Source: Vitellaria paradoxa (lineage: Eukaryota; Streptophyta; Magnoliopsida; Ericales; Sapotaceae). From it: a stretch of DNA of 64,000 bases. Location: assembly GCA_019916065.1 (NCBI GenBank), contig CM034236.1, positions 51,550,690 through 51,614,689 on the forward strand, written 5' to 3'. This document shows positions 25,549 to 36,597 of the stretch, in pieces (positions within the stretch are counted from its first letter, which is position 1; every line of letters starts with the position of its first letter). The notes beneath the pieces are model-generated. The model ran no database searches, had not been told where the DNA came from, and worked only from the letters and a program-made list of their open reading frames with translations. A program made the translations under genes and the position numbers.

Positions 25549-25730
25549 CTTTTCAAAAACAAAAATCATGGGTGTTTGAACCAATTTATGTGCACATCAA
25601 TTTTTCTCTAAGAGTTGTGAAGTTAACGATTAGGTAACTCTTCAATAGTTTTGAGGAGAATCGAACTAATGATCACTAAAAAATAAACCTAAACTTTTAC
25701 CAATTGAACTATTCTTCAGGATTCTGGATC
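25549..25730 (-). mobile_element. Probable tRNA-derived SINE, antisense
   Basis: On the minus strand, tagttcaattggtaaaag (25696-25713, A-box-like) is followed by attagttcgattctcc (25655-25670, B-box-like). Copy A of the duplication lacks this segment, which shows insertion after the duplication. The exact ends and target duplication are not resolved. Confidence 0.5.
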
Positions 25731-26060
25731 ATGTTGTTGAATACTAGGGAAATTTAGGATGTTGCAACCTTCTCACATTAGAAGAAAAATGAATACGAGG
25801 GAGAGCTATAATTAAAGAGAAAAGAAAACCTAACTCAGAAATTAAAATTTCAATTAGCGGACAAGCGAAAAATCGCGTAATGTAAAAATGCTAAATTTTA
25901 AGATTGTACAAAAGTATTTTAATTATTTAAATTCATTTAGATTTATAAATAATTAACTAATTATTAAAATTATTATTATTTCATTAGTGTTTGGTTTCAT
26001 CGTTTTTTTTTTTTTGTAATGAAAACATTTCTACTGTTATATGAAATATAAACAACATAT

Positions 26061-26230
26061 GGCTCCGTTTGGAGTTAAATAAAATAAAATAAAATCTTAC
26101 AAATCTCTACAAATACGAATTACGAGACAACAAAATTTAAATTCTTCACTCATGACACGAATTACGAGATATTTACTTTTACAAATTTATTTTATTTTAT
26201 ATATTTTTATACAACTCCAAACACACTCAC
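26061..26230. mobile_element. MITE with GTTTGGAGTT terminal inverted repeats
   Basis: ccgtttggagttaaata at the left is mirrored by tacaactccaaacacac at the right. Internally a second mirrored pair (acaaatctctacaa, gaattacgaga) is present. The paralogous site in copy A (about 1220-1232) is uninterrupted, so this is a real insertion. Confidence 0.75.
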
Positions 26231-26369
26231 ATAACATCCAAACTAACAGGGAAACAATAAACAGAAAATTGTTTCAATTATTAATTGCAAGGATTTATTC
26301 GAAGAGTGCTTCGTAAGGTTCAACAGGTTGACTTCTTTGCACGATTATATATATATCATGATATGCATG

Positions 26370-29228
26370 TCACATGCACTCCATGAAAGTGCCGCGTAGC
26401 TTTTTAACAACATCCTTCACCGTCATGCAAATCTCATCATCCATCTGAAAAGAAATTATTGCCTGATGTCAAATATCTAGATCGAACATTAAAAATTGTT
26501 CATTTACCTTATTATATTTATTATTCATATACGTATATAATATAAGACAAATGTTAATGTCTTCATAGTTTTTGTTTCAATCCGGAGTGTTAAGAGTGAC
26601 AAAATATCAGATAAAGTGAAATAATTTAAAATAATTTATGAATTTATAATTCGTGTAATGAAATAAAAATAGATAAATTTTAAAAATTTTCAGCAAATTT
26701 TTTGCTCCAAATAAACCCATGATAACAATAAATACAATTATTATTGTTTGTAGTAAAATTGATTATTGTAAGAAATGCTCATGCAAAATTATTAAGATAT
26801 AAATATATATATATATATTTGCAACAGAGTAATGAGAGAATGAGTTAATTTTTACCTGAGCAACAACGGTTATGTCCATAGCATGTTGCCCAAAAGGCAA
26901 GAAAATGCTGTTGACAACACTCAGATTAAGGTTCTCTATTTCACTGAGTAGTTTTGCAGCGAATCCTTTTTGCTTCTTGCAGTGGATTTTGAGGAGCACA
27001 TTGTTTTCTGAAATTCTAGCTTCGATTGCCGGAAGTGCCGCCTCCTCCTTAAAGACGCCACACGGAGAGGTGTCGTCGTCGTCGTCGTCAGCATCATCGG
27101 CGGTGAGCTGAGACTTCTTCACGAAAACAACCGATTCTTTAGATTTCTTGTTAATTTGTTTCTCGAGCAATTTCACTTGATCCTGAAGCTGTTTCAAGTA
27201 CTTGATAGCATCTCCAAGTACAGACGCTTTGTCCATCTGTGAAGTAACATAAAAGATCACGTTTGGATAAATTTAATGGTGCTGATATTAGTAAGGGATG
27301 AATTTGCAGCTGTGACCTTCATATAAGTAAGAAATGTCCATCGATTCGATGAAGAGTATTGTGCAACTTAAGAAACGCAAAATGCAATTAATTGGGGGAA
27401 AAAAAAAATTGATGTATAGCAGCCACCTTCTTCAAGCCAGGAACCATGGATGAAAGAGCAATGAAACGTTGACTGAGCTTTTCTCTCCTCTTTCTCTCTG
27501 CCACTACACGATCTTGAGCCTCGGCAGGAGCCCTAGCTATTGGATTGGGCCTCTTCTGGCCCGCTTTTGGCGCATTGTTTGTGTTAATATCTCCGTTGGG
27601 AACCAGATGCTTATTATTATTATTATTGTCATTTGGCCCCAACCTAGTGTTTTCCGGTGGCTGCCGAGGCTTAGTAGACGCCGGCGAGGCAGCAGCTGGC
27701 GGTGGTGAAGATTCCGAACGGTCGAAAGAAATGCGATTCTGCGGGTTAATTTTGATCTGCTTAGTTGGTCTCTGCTCATCTTCAACGCTAGTAGTCTCCT
27801 GACAAGTTTCTTCTGATGAACCAGCTGCAATGGAAGTGGCAGCGGTGGTGGTAAATGAGGCGTTGCAGCTGTCGCACTGCGGATTTAAGGGATGGGTATT
27901 ATTATAAAAAGTATGGTTCTCATCAAAAGATGAAGAAGATTGCTGAAGGTTCTCTCCAGCAGGTGCAAAGTCATTGACAGGATTGAATTCGTTGCAGAAG
28001 TGATCTATGTAGTCATAATCATCCATTTCCTGTAAATTGACAAGGAAATTATTGTTGGACCATGAAAAAAGGCGCGTCATAAAGTAACGACGCGTCAATG
28101 ACGGAGTTAAATTAAAATGAAGAATATACCTATAAAGTTGTCACCTTAGGCTCTTAAAATAGACTTATGTAAATTTATTATTTTTAACTGATAGACTCAC
28201 AAATATTTTAGCTCATATAATTTTTTTTCTAAGTTATATATATTACTTAAATTACAACCATACGCCATTTAAAAAAATAATAAAATAATAATAATAATCA
28301 TAATAATAATAAAGAAGGCGAAGCAGAAATTGTAAGGCAGTTGAAAGTTGATTAATAAAAGGAAAATTAATACTCTCTCAGAATTTTAATTAAAATTTAC
28401 TATTATAATAATATGGGGTGTGTTTAGAGTGATAACAAATGAGATAAGATGAGATAAAATAAGATAAATTATAAGTTCGTAATTCGTACAGTAAAATAAA
28501 AAAAGAATAACTTTTAGAGTTTATCAGAGTTTCTTCTCACCCCAAACAAAATTATAGTGATATAGTTACAATGGAAGAATATTTTAATGAATTTATTTAT
28601 TTGAAAGTAACCAAATCACTTTACACAATTTTTTATTAAGCATTATTCAGGGCGAGGTTTAGTATGAGGGGAAAAAAGTTAATTTTCTTTTTGTAACTAA
28701 CTGTAAACAAGATTTTTTTTTTTTAACATTTGACATATTTGTTTTTTATGATTTTAAAAAAAATTAAAATATAAAATAATAATTTTAATTATTTCAGAAA
28801 AAGTCAAAAAACAAATAGCTGAAAGTTAAAGCTTTTAATTACTGAAAGCCAAACAAAGCCTGAGTTTGAAAAGAAAAAAAAAATTACTTTTTAGCTATTA
28901 AATTTTTAGTTAGCTACTAAAAACTGAATTTTTTTTTTTAGCATTTGAGAAGAGAGAGAAAAGAAATTAGTTTTTGTCTACCAGTTATTTTAATTTTTTG
29001 TTAATTTTTTGTTAATTTGATATATATATTTTGCTTTTGTAATTTTAAAAAAATCTAAAAAAATATAATAAGACAATTTTAAACACTAGACAAAATACTA
29101 GTAACCAAAAACCTACTTCCCAAACGGACCCTGATCAATATCATTAATGATTTTGTGGCTTTTCCTTAAAAGAACTTTGTATTCAATCTCACCAGTTCCG
29201 AAATCCATTCCTCCATGGAGAATTCCAT
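26370..29228 (-). CDS. Clade IVa bHLH transcription factor, 364 aa, with His-to-Arg in the basic region
   Basis: Predicted nuclear DNA-binding regulator, paralogue of the 14-kb gene. Coding exons on the minus strand: 29193-29228 (MEFSMEEWISEL), 27427-28029, 26856-27236 and 26370-26444 (stop 26370-26372). All introns are GT..AG and phase 0, at the same positions as in the paralogue; the first coding intron is 1163 bp. The N-terminal 190 residues are of low complexity (Ser, Ala/Pro-rich, an Asn run from an ATT microsatellite). The bHLH lies at about residues 190-240 (DRVVAERKRREKL, VPGLKK, MDKASVLGDAIKYL), then a leucine zipper, an Asp-rich linker and an ACT-like domain. The usual DNA-contacting His (DHxxAERKRRE) is Arg (codon at 27508-27510); Glu and the Arg residues remain, so binding may be altered. 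Known roles of the clade are as given for the 14-kb gene; the exact function is not shown. Confidence 0.92.
28418..28551. mobile_element. MITE (GTGTTTAGAGTGA ends) in bHLH intron
   Basis: tgtgtttagagtgataac at the left is mirrored by ttctcaccccaaaca at the right. The interior has gagataa repeats and aagttcgtaattcgta. Partial or full relatives start near 9011, 26587, 34585, 36094, 36812, 37125 and 37615, so this is a family dispersed through the window. Confidence 0.65.
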
Positions 29229-29269
29229 AAGCGCACTCCCTTTACTTCTTCGGATTTGGGCAAGTGGTT

Positions 29270-30598
29270 CCTGCGAGTATTAAAGAAAGGCACAAAATTC
29301 AGAAACAAAGCCATCAAATCCGACAATGGTAGTCCTTCATGCTCAAAGCACAAGAAAAAATAAATGACAGGAAAAAGACATGTAATCTGTATCTTCTTTT
29401 TCCAAGGTTCGCAACCAATTGAACAGGGAATCAATCTAAAAAACGATCCAATCAACCAGTAGTAAAACCCGTTTGATAGTTAAATCGGCCTAAAACCGAT
29501 AACTAACCGGTTCAACTGGCAACCGACGACCCGAAGCGAGTTTTAAAGAACTGGGTCCATACCTGTTTTCTTTTTGTAATTAACCAGGTTCTACTTCATA
29601 CTTATTAATATCAATATATAAATACACAAAAATATTATTTTCTTGAAACCAACTCCGGGTTTATATATCTTAGTTTTAAGTGATTCTACTAATATATAAT
29701 ATTGAGATAATTTTTTGTAATTATTTTATTGTAATTGCATCTATTTTACAACATTTTTTGTTGGTAAAATAAAAAATTGTAAAATAATATGTGAAAAAAT
29801 ATAAGTTCTTAAAGTTATCATATAATTTTAATATATATATTTTGATATTTTATTTATATATTTAAATATATTTATGACGTCACGATTTAATTCTAATTCG
29901 ATTCCAATTAAACAGACGGCTGAACCACTGGTTCAAGACCCAGTTACTTTTTCGATTCAATGAACGGTTCAATTTTTAAAACATTGGCCGAGAAACCATG
30001 GAAAAAACTCAAAGTCATAACCCATTGTATTAACTTATTAGGTGTGTTTGAAGCGAAAAAAAAAACATAAATTGATGAAAGAAAAATTAACTTATTGGTT
30101 GTGTTTATGAGATTCATTTTACTTCAGGGGTGTGTGGTTGGAAAAATATTGCTTAAAAATTATTGTAAAAGTATAAAAATTTAATATAAAAGTGATATAT
30201 GATATAAATTTAATTGAAATAAAGTACAAAAAAAATTAATAAGAATTAGTAAATTTTAGTTAGTTTTAACTAACTAAAAACTCTCGAATAATAATAGATC
30301 GAATCGATCCTATTTACTTATCTGCGACTTAGTTTTGAAAACTCAAAACAGCTGCAAAGTCAAGCGCAAAAATAGAAGGTTTATTTATAATAGAGTTAAT
30401 AATTCAGGGGTGCACGTGTCATCCTACTAATAAATCACGGAAAATAAAAGACCATGCTGGTTAAGCAGAGTTGGAGATGCAACTCTTTTGAATTAATACG
30501 ATGCACAAACCCAGTGCAAGAAAAGGAAGAGATGGAGGACATACCTGGCTTTCTTCTTCACTGATTCAGCAAATTCCTCGTTTGGAGACCAACTATGT
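29270..30598 (-). promoter_or_regulatory. 5' leader with intron, 26-kb bHLH gene
   Basis: The exon holding the start codon begins at 29270 after CTCGCAG. A donor CCAG|GTATGT ends a probable leader exon at 30545. The transcription start is expected near 30598 from the TATA box at 30623-30630. The leader intron (29271-30544) contains a transposon at 29402-29992. Inferred from splice signals and the same plan in the 14-kb gene. Confidence 0.55.
29402..29992. mobile_element. MITE with AACCGG-rich ends in bHLH leader intron
   Basis: The left end (ccaaggttcgcaaccaattg, then gggaatcaatc) is mirrored imperfectly by the right end (gattcaatgaacggttcaat, then aaacattgg). Both arms are rich in accggtt/ggttcaa motifs (aaccggttcaac, ctggttcaagaccc), as in common plant MITEs. 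No coding sequence. Confidence 0.55.
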
Positions 30599-30622
30599 GA
30601 AATGGAGATCTGCGTGGCTTTC

Positions 30623-30739
30623 TTTTTATAGGCTGAGGACCACCGTCCCCACGCCATAGATGAAAAGATAAAATAAAATAAAATTTAGAGAAATCTGGAC
30701 TCTTTCCACGTGTGAGAACTTGGGCTTTAGATTCACGTG
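30623..30739 (-). promoter_or_regulatory. Core promoter with TATA box and two G-boxes, 26-kb bHLH gene
   Basis: TATAAAAA (minus strand) lies at 30623-30630. CACGTG G-boxes lie at 30707-30712 and 30734-30739, with 27 bp between their starts, roughly 75-115 bp upstream of the TATA box. G-boxes are targets of bHLH (including clade IVa and MYC2) and bZIP factors, so self- or jasmonate-linked control is possible but unproven. Confidence 0.6.
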
Positions 30740-32319
30740 GTATTGGTATATATGTATATTATATATATCGTTGACCCCACCCTATGAATTATTAATCTGT
30801 CTCGCTGGAAGTAATACAGTCATGGGCAGAGAGCAAAATAGGGAAAATGTTTTCTGAGGTAATAACAGCACTGGAAGATGCCAAATCTGGAAAAAAATCA
30901 GAGCTTGATTGAGTTTTTTTTATTTTTTTCTTCTGTCACACTCAGGGAACCCAACCTTCTGTCACGAGCGAAGCATGCAGGAACAATTTACGAGAACAAG
31001 TTATTAAAATTATACGTTAATAATAATTTTATAACTACAATGGCAACATTTGTAATTAAACAAAATAATATAAAATTTTACAAATCTCTACGAAAATGAA
31101 TTACGAGGCACTAAAATTTAAATTCTCTACTCATTACACAAAATATGACATATTAACTTTTACAATATTATACAATTTAATATAATTTTAAACACACTTA
31201 ATATATATTTGGTCAGTTTAAGATTGAGGGGTCTAAAAACAATTTACGAGAATAAGTCTAAAAGCAAATTTTAAGACGTAAAATTAAATCTTAGTCGTTC
31301 ATTTAATATAAGTTTGATCTGACTCTTCAATTTTAAAATACAATTTTTACCTTTAAAAGGCTCAATTAAGAAAAACATTAAATAATGAATTAAAAAGAAG
31401 AAAGAGAAAATTTTACATAATGAAAGAGAAAAGAGAAAAATTAAACAACAATAAAGATAATAACTAAATATAAATAAAGATATAATAAAATTTTAATTAT
31501 TTTTATTTTTTAAAAATAATTAAATTTATATAAAAGATAAATAAAAATATAGTAAATTTTTAATTATTTTTATTTTTAAAATTATATTTAATTATATATA
31601 TTAATTTAAAATTTTAATTATTTATTTATCTTTAATTGTTATATTTTTATTTATTTTTAGTTGTTATTTTTATTTTTATTTAGTGGTTCAATTATAAATC
31701 TTAGTCTGACGAAAAATTTATTATACTTTTATTTATCTTTAATATAAATTTACATATTTTTAAAAAATAAAAATAATTAAAATTTATTATTTTTTATTTA
31801 TCTTTACTTGTTATATCTTTATTTATTTTGGCTCAATAACAGGATCTGGTAAATTTTGGAGCCTCTTGTTACAAATCTAAATAAAAATATAGCAAGTAAA
31901 GACAAATTAAAATAACAACTAAAGATAATTAAAAAATAAAAAATTTTAATTATATTTATTCTTTAAAAATAGTTAAATTTATATTAAAAATAAATAAATA
32001 TGTAGTAAATTTTTCTTTAGACTAAGATTAACAACTAAATAAAAATAAAGTTAACAAGTAAAAATAAATAAAGAAATAATAAATGAATAATTAAAATTTT
32101 AAATTAATATATATAAATTTAAATATATCTTTAAAAATAAAAATAATTAAAAATTTACTATATTTTTATATAATTTTAATATAAATTTAATTATTTTAAA
32201 AAATAAAAATAGAAAATAGAAAAAATATAAAATAAAAAATTACTTTTATTGTATTTTAAAGAATCTATTAAGAAAAATTAGTATAAATACTTTCAGATTC
32301 TGCTAAGTTGTGCCTTCAT
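30740..32319. other. AT-rich intergenic DNA, no gene seen
   Basis: 31030-31200 contains a decayed relative of the 26061-26230 MITE. 31400-32270 is a mosaic of mirrored and direct AT-rich repeats built on aaaataattaaa and tatttaattattt. No credible open frame. Confidence 0.45.
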
Positions 32320-34149
32320 TGCTGAAGAATCAGGAGAAGGTGGTGCTGAAGTCGACCCCCGACTACCGCCACTGAAGTCGAGTGGAGCGCTATCGTTTTG
32401 CTGGAAAGACTGTCATTTTGCTGGTTATCTCCTCTTTTTTTTGGTTCTTTTTCTGAGGTAAACTGGTGGCCTAGGTTAAAGATAGAAAATAAAACAAAAT
32501 AATATTTTAAATATACTTAAATAACTTTTGGCAGTAATAAAATAAATAAAAATAAAAATTTAATTTTTAATATGTCTGTTAAAAACATAAATATAAATGA
32601 ATTTTATTTTAATGTTTAACATATTCTCTTATACCAAATTAAACTTAAGTGTTTTTGTCAAAATTGGTAAAAGTTTAATTATAAAGGATAATTATGTCTA
32701 TTCAAATTATATATAAGAATGTAAAAACATGAATCTGTAGTTTCCTCAGTCCACTTGTGGAGAATAAAAAAATAAAAGAGATAAAAAAAATAAAAGAAGT
32801 AAAAAAACACAAATTTTGGTATTTTAAATATTTGATAAAATACCAAATATTGTCAATAATCTTATGTGACAGGTTGCCAAAACATAAATTTTTTGTTCAG
32901 TTGACAATGGGTATAATGGTTATTTCACTTTAATCTAATTTAAAAATTATCAAAATTTTTATCAAACACACAAAAAATTACCAAAATTACCAAAAATTTC
33001 TATTTGTTTTACTACACACCTAAAGCTACCAAAAGTTACTTAATTTTATTAAGAATATTTTTTAATTTATTTTATCTTCCAACTTGATCAAATAAAAAAT
33101 TAATTATTTTTATTTTTACTAACTTATAGAAAAAAGTTACTAAAATTTTTACTAACCTAATTTAAAAATTACCAAAAATTTCTATTTATTTTATGCACAC
33201 ATAAAAATTACCAAAAGTTACTAATTATATTAAAAATATTTTTTAATTTATTTTATTTTCTAACTTAATCAAATAAAAATTAATTTTTTTATTTTTATTT
33301 GTACAAACTTAATCAGCTTAAAAAAAGTTATGGAGCCCAAACCCTCAAGAAAATTGATGCACACCCAAGGGCAAATAGTCGACCCACCCCAAAGTCTAAC
33401 TACAATCTTTTTAACTGCAACAATTTAAATATATGTCATTGGAGTTGGAATTACTACCGCTGCTAGTACTAGACTTACCCTCCAGTGGATCCTCATTAAG
33501 GAATTTAGATTATACTCATTTCAATTATCAAACTCAATGAGTCCGGTATTATTATTTATTATCACTATCTCCCTGTGTCAAAATTGGGTAATTTGCACAC
33601 CTGCTATCTTCCTTGGATGTGATAACCGTTTTTCAAGCTCTCTCTCCGGAACCAAACCCTAATTCTACCAAAATTTGTGTTTTTTTATTTTTTATCCTCC
33701 ACATGTGGGCTGAGAAAACTATAAATTTATGTTCTTACGTTCTTATATATAATTTAAATAGACATAATTATCCTTTACAATTAAACTTTTACCAATTTTG
33801 ACAAAAATACTTAAACTTAGTTTGGTACAAGAGAATATGTTAAAAATTAAAATAAATTTCATTTATATTTATATTTTTAACATACATATTAGAAATTAAT
33901 TTTTTTTATTTTTATTTATTTTACTACTGTCAAAAGTTACTTAATTATATTTAAAATATTTTTTATTTTATTTTCTATCTTTAACTCAAGCCAATAATTT
34001 TCCTCAAAAAAAAAAAAAAAAAGGAGGCAGCCAACAAAACGACAGCCTTTCTAGCAGAATGACAGTGTTCCACTCGACTTCAGCAACAGCAGTCGAAGGG
34101 TCATTTTCCTCTCCGTGAAGAACCACCCCACTACCTTCATTTTCAGGGG
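32320..34149. mobile_element. Foldback-type element with inverted-repeat arms of about 480-500 bp
   Basis: 32320-32820 and 33667-34149 are inverted copies over nearly their whole length. Matching landmarks: tgaagtcgagtgga with ccactcgacttca, tgtcattttgctgg with agcagaatgaca, ttaaagatagaaaataaa, ccaaattaaacttaagt, aaggataattatgtcta, and aaacacaaattttggt with accaaaatttgtgtttt. The loop (32821-33666) has two tandem copies of an accaaaaatttctattt...aaatatttttt segment. No transposase frame is visible, so the class is undetermined; long arms suggest foldback or MULE type. A transcript across it would fold into a long hairpin. Confidence 0.8.
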
Positions 34150-34778
34150 TACATTTTGGATTGAGCATTTATTAGCGAAAAGAAAAGAAAATATTTAAAT
34201 TATTTATCTTTTTTTGGTTTCTAATGAAAAATAGTCAAGAAACAGCATGGAATTTGACAAATTAAAAAAATATTAAAATAATAATAATAATAATAATAAA
34301 AGTTACCTTCCTGATCTCCATAGTCCAGACTCCATACCACATCAAACCAAACCAAAAGAAAATAAAAACGGCCTTGTTTGGTCAGCAGAGAGAATATATG
34401 GCAAGATCAAGTGGTCCCTTCAAAACGAGGTCCCGATCGAGGTCCCCCTCAGGGCAACTTGCGTTGTGCAGAGTGTTTGTTAAATTTTAATGGCAGTTGG
34501 ACGTACTTGCTTAATAATGCTAAACATCCCCCAGCCACGACCCCCCCCCCCCAAACAAATGTTCTCTCTGTATCATATATTATAAGGTATGTTTAGAGTG
34601 ATTAAAAGTGAGATAAATTATGAATTCGTAATTCATGTAGTGAGATAAAAAATAAATAATTTTTAAAAATTTTAAAGAAAACCATTAAACTAATTATAAC
34701 TTACATATCACAAGGATACAAGGTGAGCAGATTCAAATTAATCAAGGAATGAAAAACTCAAAATTTATAATTAATAAG
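34150..34778. other. Intergenic DNA, no gene seen
   Basis: Contains a (TAA)n tract near 34278-34300, a poly-C run (34542-34552) and a partial copy of the GTGTTTAGAGTGA MITE family from 34585. A short plus-strand frame at 34378-34596 has no recognisable similarity. Confidence 0.4.
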
Positions 34779-34790
34779 GATAAAATTATA

Positions 34791-34963
34791 AGCCCGGCAG
34801 GGTTAGCTCAGTGGAGCAGGGTTGAGCACGGGATGTGTGGTTGGGGCGCACGTCACGGGTTCGATACCCGTCTTGGGTGCTCTCGATTTAACCAGGTGGT
34901 GTAGATACCGGGCGTTTGCACCACCCCTGGGAGTGCGCGAGTACCGCTGGTCTTCACCCCAAA
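34791..34963 (+). mobile_element. tRNA-derived SINE with perfect 12-bp target duplication
   Basis: gttagctcagtgg (A box, 34804-34816) and gggttcgatacccg (B box, about 34857-34870) give a polymerase III promoter. The tRNA-like head is followed by a non-tRNA body (ctcgatttaaccaggtgg to ctggtcttcacccc). gataaaattata occurs exactly at 34779-34790 and 34964-34975. The A-B spacing and lack of a cloverleaf exclude a functional tRNA gene. Confidence 0.9.
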
Positions 34964-34975
34964 GATAAAATTATA

Positions 34976-36093
34976 TTTTTAAAGTAAATATGAATAGATA
35001 AATAGACAGTGGAAATAAAAATTTAATAATAATAAAATGAAAATAAAATTTATAAATAAATAATAACAAAATCAACAGAATCTGTAAATAATTTTTTTAA
35101 ATCAGATGAGACAAATTGCTCTCGTTGTATTTTTACCTGCTCCGCCCGTGGTTCAAACCCTCTCCGTTCTTCATTGTTCTGATGTGTTTTATATCCTTTA
35201 AGAAAAACATTACAATAACATAATTAATTAATATTTATGCAAATTCAATAGCTAATTAAAATTTAGATCTCTCTCAATATACATTCAAAATTATTTTAGG
35301 GAACCGCATAGTACAAAAATAAAATAAAAATGAACTAAATAACTCCAATTTTTCGATCTCTAATATTAAATATGTGATAGGGTTAACATTTTCTCGTTTG
35401 AATATTGCTATTTTTAAATGAATATTTATATTTTATACGCGAGGTGAGCATATGCATTATGCACATATTGATTGTCTATTTGAATTTTTATAACATTTTT
35501 AGTAGAAGGTAAATGTATTTAAAAAAAAATAATTGAATATAAATTTAACTACTTGGACAACTAATGATTTTTGAGGAATGTAGATAGCTATGAATGATTA
35601 GAAAATAAATATATATATAAAGAAATATATGAAAAAGTCTTTCTTGAAACTGATATCAAGTAATGCTGTCTTGAGTAGGACTAATGCAATTTGTGTATTT
35701 TGCAGTGGAATTTTCTTCCTTCCTCTTCCTCAGTATTTTTATTATCATTTTTAAAAAATTGTCACTGAATATGTCATTAAGGTGATCTATCTGAGATTAG
35801 ATGCCGAAATATTTCATTAATTAATTCTGGCATTAATATAATATTTGTTTTTGTAAAATAATGTTGTAAATGTTATTTTTATTTTTATTTTTATTTCAAA
35901 TTAAATATTTAAGGGGTATGTTGAAATGAGTCTTCAATCACATTTATTCAAGAAGGACAAGACGAGATGGAACGAATTTAGCAAGTTGGACACTGGAAGA
36001 GATTTGAAATATTAACTAAGAAACTTAAACATGCGAAACAATAACTCATAAAAAAAAAAAAAAAAAAAACAAATTTGATAACGTTAATATTAA
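34976..36093. other. AT-rich intergenic DNA, no gene seen
   Basis: No gene-like frame. 35140-35165 contains cgtggttcaaaccctc, a lone B-box-like motif without an A box or tail. Confidence 0.4.
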
Positions 36094-36555
36094 GGGTATG
36101 TTTAGAGTGATAAATAGTGAGATAAAATGTAATTTGAGTAAACTTTTTGTATTTGGTGGACACATCTTAAATCGCATTTTTTAGAGATGAACAATAGGAT
36201 TCTCGTTCCGACGGATTAGATTTCCATTTAGACGGATTTCAAATTTTATATCAGTCATAACTTTTTTATAGATCTAACCGGAGTCAAAACGGTTTCTACA
36301 ATCCGTTTGGACGGACAAAACGATTTTTACAATTCGTCGAAACGGTTTCTACGACCCTAAAAAAATTAGTCACAGTAAATGTCATTCGGTAGTTTAAGAG
36401 TCCATTGTAAGAATAATAAAAAAATTATTATATAATTAATCAAATTCTAGCTATTGACTTTTTTTGGAAGGTATTAAATTTATTTTTAATTTTGAAAAAG
36501 TAAGAGTGTTTAAAAGTAAAATCTTTAAATATTTTTACCAAAATTAAACAATAGC
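36094..36555. repeat. Dispersed repeat of about 465 bp, copy 2
   Basis: Homologous to 17352-17815 over its whole length. This copy contains a short expansion of the acggtttctac/acgatttttac motif (36286-36350). No coding capacity. Confidence 0.65.
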
Positions 36556-36597
36556 TTACCTAACCTATTAATGTCCCTACTACTTCCTACATAGACC

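Larger units (their letters stand above)
25122..26487. repeat. Segmental duplication, copy B
   Basis: Paralogue of 436-1262 plus 5657-5910, in the same orientation, ending in the last exon and adjoining intron of the 26-kb bHLH gene. It lacks the 145-bp retroposon and the 4.4-kb insertion of copy A, and carries its own insertions near 25456-25733 and 26061-26230. Confidence 0.8.

Noticed and set aside
26872..27111. Plus-strand frame opposite the bHLH ACT exon
   Set aside because: Antisense shadow of a well-supported coding exon.
29189..29455. 88-codon minus-strand frame overlapping the first coding exon of the 26-kb bHLH
   Set aside because: It is in another frame from the micro-exon MEFSMEEWISEL and crosses the leader intron acceptor.
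34791..34870. Functional tRNA gene suggested by A and B boxes
   Set aside because: No acceptor stem or anticodon arm can be folded, and exact 12-bp target duplications enclose a longer body; it is a SINE.
35140..35165. Second SINE at a B-box-like cgtggttcaaaccc
   Set aside because: No A box, tail or target duplication nearby.
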